Shown here: piece after piece, positions 5,337 through 7,556 of the stretch | Numbering within the stretch: position 1 is the stretch's first letter | Layout: every line of letters begins with the position of its first letter | NCBI GenBank assembly: GCA_913020255.1 | Contig: CAJWAW010000029.1 | Coordinates: 1-7,556, forward strand | DNA from: an uncultured Fidelibacterota bacterium | GTDB lineage: Bacteria; Marinisomatota; Marinisomatia; SCGC-AAA003-L08; GCA-002707645 | Reading direction: 5' to 3' | Length of the DNA stretch: 7,556 nt | Translations under genes and position numbers: made by a program | The notes under the pieces: generated by a model | The model's database searches: none | Seen by the model: the letters and a program-made list of their open reading frames with translations, nothing else | What the model was told of the DNA's origin: nothing

Positions 5337-6702
5337 ATCTTTTACCTTTTTCTTTTATTAAATCTGTTATTAAAAATGCTAATTCTATACTTTGCTCATG
5401 ATTTAATCTTGGATCACAAGACGTTTCATACTTAACATGCAAATCTGATTCTTTTATATTTCGAATTCCACCCACGCACTCAGTCACATCATTTGGAGTT
5501 AATTCAAAATGGACCCCATTAACATTTGTTTGATTATTATAGTGTATATCAAAAAATAACTCTAATTCTCTAGTAATAGCATTAAAACTTCTTGTTTTAA
5601 ATTGATTTTTTGATTTGTAAGTATTTCCATGCATTGGATCGCATGTCCAAATAACATTCAAATTATTTTTAATAATCATCTTTATTAATGTTGGCAGCTT
5701 TTCTGTTATTTTGTTAGCTCCAAATCTACATATTAAAACTATTTTACCTTTTTCATTATCAGGATTTATTTTTTGTATAATTAATTTTAATTCTGCAACA
5801 TCTAAACTTGGACCACATTTAATACCAACAGGATTATCAATCCCACTCAAATATTCCACATGTGCGCTATTAATATTTCGAGTTCTATCTCCTAACCAGA
5901 CCATATGTGCACTAGAGTTATAAAAGGTATTGGTATTTTTTCTAGTTAATGATGATTCATAATCCAATAATAAGCATTCATGTGAGATATAAAAGTCATT
6001 AAATTTGTCTTCACTAAATAAATTAACATCATTTCTAATAGTATTTAAAAATTTAAGTGATTTGTTAATATCTCTAATTGTTTCATCAAATCGTTTATAT
6101 ATTTTAGAATGATTAAGCATTTCAATATTCCAAAATTGGTTTAAGTCTTTAAATTTATTTTTAATAGTAGACTGGATTACATTTAAAGTAGCATGAGATT
6201 TATTGTACGCTTCTAATAAACGTTTTGGATTAGGAGTCCTAGAATGTAAAGAAAATTCTACATCATTAATTGAATCTCCTCTATAAACAGGTAAAGAAAT
6301 CCCATTTTTAACTTCAGTTTTTGATGTTCTAGGTTTAGCATATTGTCCTGCCATTCTACCAATTTTAACTGTATCAATTGATGCTCCGTATGATATAATA
6401 GTTGCCATTTGAAATAGAATTTTTAATTTATTAGTGATACTTTTTTCTGAAAATTCTTTAAATGATTCTGCACATTCGCCACCTTGTATGATGAATGCTT
6501 TATTATCAGCTACTTCTATTAATTTTTGTTTAAGTTGAACAATTTCATTTGGAAAGATTAATGCAGGATAGTCATATAACTGTTTTATAATTTGATTATA
6601 TTTTTCTACATTGGGCCAATTAGGTTGTTGCAAAATTTTAAAATTTTTCCAACTATTTAAATCCCACGTTTTTTTTAATTTTCTTTTTTCCATTGTTCCC
6701 AT
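5323..6702 (-). CDS. aroG: 3-deoxy-7-phosphoheptulonate (DAHP) synthase, class II
   Basis: This enzyme condenses phosphoenolpyruvate and erythrose 4-phosphate, the entry step of the shikimate pathway to aromatic amino acids. The 459 residues match the class II (plant/mycobacterial) family along their whole length: IQGGECAES at 72-80, RMAGQYAKPRTS at 116-127, YRGDSIN at 140-146, SHECLLLDYE at 240-249, WLGDRTR at 269-275, DPMHGNT at 355-361, GVHFELTPNDVTECVGG at 396-412 and YETSCDPRLN at 425-434. The four metal ligands known from the mycobacterial enzyme correspond to C77, H358, E400 and D430. Two starts are possible, ATG at 6702 or at 6693. The second follows GGGA closely and could be the real one. 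The gene overlaps bolA upstream, ends in TGA, and overlaps the aminotransferase downstream. The symbol follows mycobacterial usage; aroF is also used. Confidence 0.95.
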   Translation of the reverse strand: MGTMEKRKLKKTWDLNSWKNFKILQQPNWPNVEKYNQIIKQLYDYPALIFPNEIVQLKQKLIEVADNKAFIIQGGECAESFKEFSEKSITNKLKILFQMATIISYGASIDTVKIGRMAGQYAKPRTSKTEVKNGISLPVYRGDSINDVEFSLHSRTPNPKRLLEAYNKSHATLNVIQSTIKNKFKDLNQFWNIEMLNHSKIYKRFDETIRDINKSLKFLNTIRNDVNLFSEDKFNDFYISHECLLLDYESSLTRKNTNTFYNSSAHMVWLGDRTRNINSAHVEYLSGIDNPVGIKCGPSLDVAELKLIIQKINPDNEKGKIVLICRFGANKITEKLPTLIKMIIKNNLNVIWTCDPMHGNTYKSKNQFKTRSFNAITRELELFFDIHYNNQTNVNGVHFELTPNDVTECVGGIRNIKESDLHVKYETSCDPRLNHEQSIELAFLITDLIKEKGKRYDKD

Positions 6703-6920
6703 GTTAATGTTTTAATTTGTAAGGCATGTATCTCTTTAGCAACCATACCATTTAATATTTTATATATTAACCTATGTTGCTCTATTAATGATAAGTCTTT
6801 AAACGCATCAGAAATCACTATAAGATTAAAATGATCATTAGTCCCAGTCATATCTTGAATAAAGACTTTTGAATCATCTAATGTGGATGTAATTTTTTGT
6901 TCTATTTTTTTTTCTATCAT
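6675..6920 (-). CDS. bolA: BolA family protein
   Basis: This 81-residue protein has the standard BolA length and order: DMTGTNDHFNLIVIS at 23-37 (family DxSxxHxHF-like strand), AFKDLSLIEQHRLIYKIL at 39-56 (the helix carrying the HR pair), and EIHALQIKTLTWEQW at 63-77 with the conserved C-terminal histidine H65. BolA proteins bind [2Fe-2S] clusters together with monothiol (CGFS) glutaredoxins and take part in iron-sulphur handling or stress-dependent regulation. The glutaredoxin at the other end of the window is CGPC, so it is not the usual partner. This is the first gene of the minus-strand operon; its 3' end overlaps the DAHP synthase start by 28 bases (19 if the inner ATG is used). No clear ribosome binding site was seen before its ATG. 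Confidence 0.92.
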   Translation of the reverse strand: MIEKKIEQKITSTLDDSKVFIQDMTGTNDHFNLIVISDAFKDLSLIEQHRLIYKILNGMVAKEIHALQIKTLTWEQWKKEN

Positions 6921-7017
6921 ATTTATGTCATCAAAATTGTCTTAAATTTAAACATCTTAGATTATATCTTTTTAAGATTTTTGTAAATATGTAGAAAAAT
7001 TTTAAATTTTAACAATA
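6921..7017. promoter_or_regulatory. Divergent intergenic region, probable promoters for the bolA operon and the TPR gene
   Basis: These 97 bases lie between bolA (minus) and a secreted TPR protein (plus), so promoters for both are expected here. The sequence is almost pure A and T with several runs, which makes consensus -10 and -35 matches uninformative. An imperfectly placed inverted repeat, ATCTTA at 6954-6959 and TAAGAT at 6973-6978, lies mid-region and could be an operator or chance. No riboswitch or RNA gene was recognised. Confidence 0.4.
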
Positions 7018-7556
7018 ATGCAAAAAATTTTCATATTAATTTTTTTATCCATTTGTTTTACTTTTGAAGTAGAAGAACAGCTTTCTATTACTGAATTAAA
7101 AGATGAAGCACAATTATTTATTTTAAATAAATCATATGTCGATGCTATATCTAATTATGAAAAAATTTATGATATTCAATCTTTAATTTTTGGTTCTAAA
7201 CATAAAAATTTATCTGAAACATTAATTGTTCTTGGTGATTTATATTATAAAATTGATGATGAGCTCAATACTTTGAGATGCTTCCAAGAAGCTATTCATA
7301 TTATGCATTATAATTCCTTAATGTCTAATCAACTATTAATCACACCTTTTGAATATTTATATGAAATTTATTTAAGCAACGATCAATTAGAAATATCAGA
7401 ACACATTTCTAATCATTTATCTTATCTATATTCATTGGATACCTTATCATATGCTAATACAAATTGGACTGAAGTGTTACATGCTCCATCCTCTAATATA
7501 CAAATTGATTCTAATTTTAATTCCAACACAGATAGTATCTTTGTCATACATCCTAA
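7018..7556 (+). CDS. Secreted TPR-repeat protein (partial at right edge)
   Basis: An open frame of 179 codons runs from the ATG at 7018 to the window end without a stop. Residues 1 to about 15 (MQKIFILIFLSICFTF) look like a signal peptide, with no lipobox cysteine at the right distance. After it come helical stretches of tetratricopeptide type: LKDEAQLFILNKSYVDAISN, then HKNLSETLIVLGDLYYKIDD and LRCFQEAIHIM, in the spacing of kinesin-light-chain-like TPRs. The later part is serine- and asparagine-rich and may be a linker to another domain outside the window. It is probably an exported or periplasmic scaffold or sensor part. There is no clear ribosome binding site. The remaining domains, and therefore the function, cannot be judged. 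Confidence 0.75.
   Translation, partial: MQKIFILIFLSICFTFEVEEQLSITELKDEAQLFILNKSYVDAISNYEKIYDIQSLIFGSKHKNLSETLIVLGDLYYKIDDELNTLRCFQEAIHIMHYNSLMSNQLLITPFEYLYEIYLSNDQLEISEHISNHLSYLYSLDTLSYANTNWTEVLHAPSSNIQIDSNFNSNTDSIFVIHP

Noticed and set aside
4517..5923. Plus-strand open frames opposite the aminotransferase and DAHP synthase
   Set aside because: The minus-strand genes carry full sets of conserved motifs across these regions; the plus-strand translations resemble no known proteins.
6954..6978. Inverted repeat ATCTTA/TAAGAT followed by T residues, terminator-like
   Set aside because: The stem is six mostly A-T pairs with a 13-base loop, and it sits upstream of two divergent genes where no transcript is expected to end. 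Chance is likely in this base composition.

Overview
The window is very AT-rich, densely packed bacterial DNA that looks like a small-genome marine bacterium. My best guess is Candidatus Marinimicrobia (SAR406) or a relative. This rests on the AT bias, a secreted enzyme ending in a paired dockerin-like repeat with INxLDxxxLxNxIL spacing, a class II (plant-type) DAHP synthase and many short envelope proteins. It is inference, not proof. No stretch over 300 bases lacks a gene. The only real gaps are 1321-1396, 3966-4010 and 6921-7017.

Left block (1-1320, minus strand): an overlapping cluster transcribed right to left, made of a glutaredoxin with a CGPC active site, a family-3 (caffeoyl-CoA type) O-methyltransferase, and the start of coaBC, which runs off the left edge.

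Centre (1397-2870, plus strand): the main finding. A complete BCP/PrxQ-type peroxiredoxin at 1397-1852 is interrupted only by an in-frame TGA at 1529-1531, exactly where the peroxidatic cysteine should be (TPG-U-T). Normal gene calling would miss it. TGA acts as an ordinary stop elsewhere in the window (glutaredoxin, DAHP synthase), a hairpin follows the TGA, and the protein has no cysteine. I therefore read it as a selenocysteine peroxiredoxin. It is divergent from the glutaredoxin, which may reduce it. Its end overlaps a secreted endonuclease/exonuclease/phosphatase-family protein with a dockerin-like tail.

Right block (2867-6920, minus strand): a probable six-gene operon in the order bolA, class II DAHP synthase, an atypical ornithine-aminotransferase-like protein, a 45-residue membrane protein, a TPR lipoprotein and a 92-residue membrane protein. 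The first three overlap or nearly abut, and so do the last three. A 45-base gap separates the two halves. The operon meets the plus-strand nuclease gene tail to tail, with the two stop codons overlapping in one TTAA.

Right edge (7018-7556, plus strand): the start of a secreted TPR protein, divergent from bolA and open at the window end.
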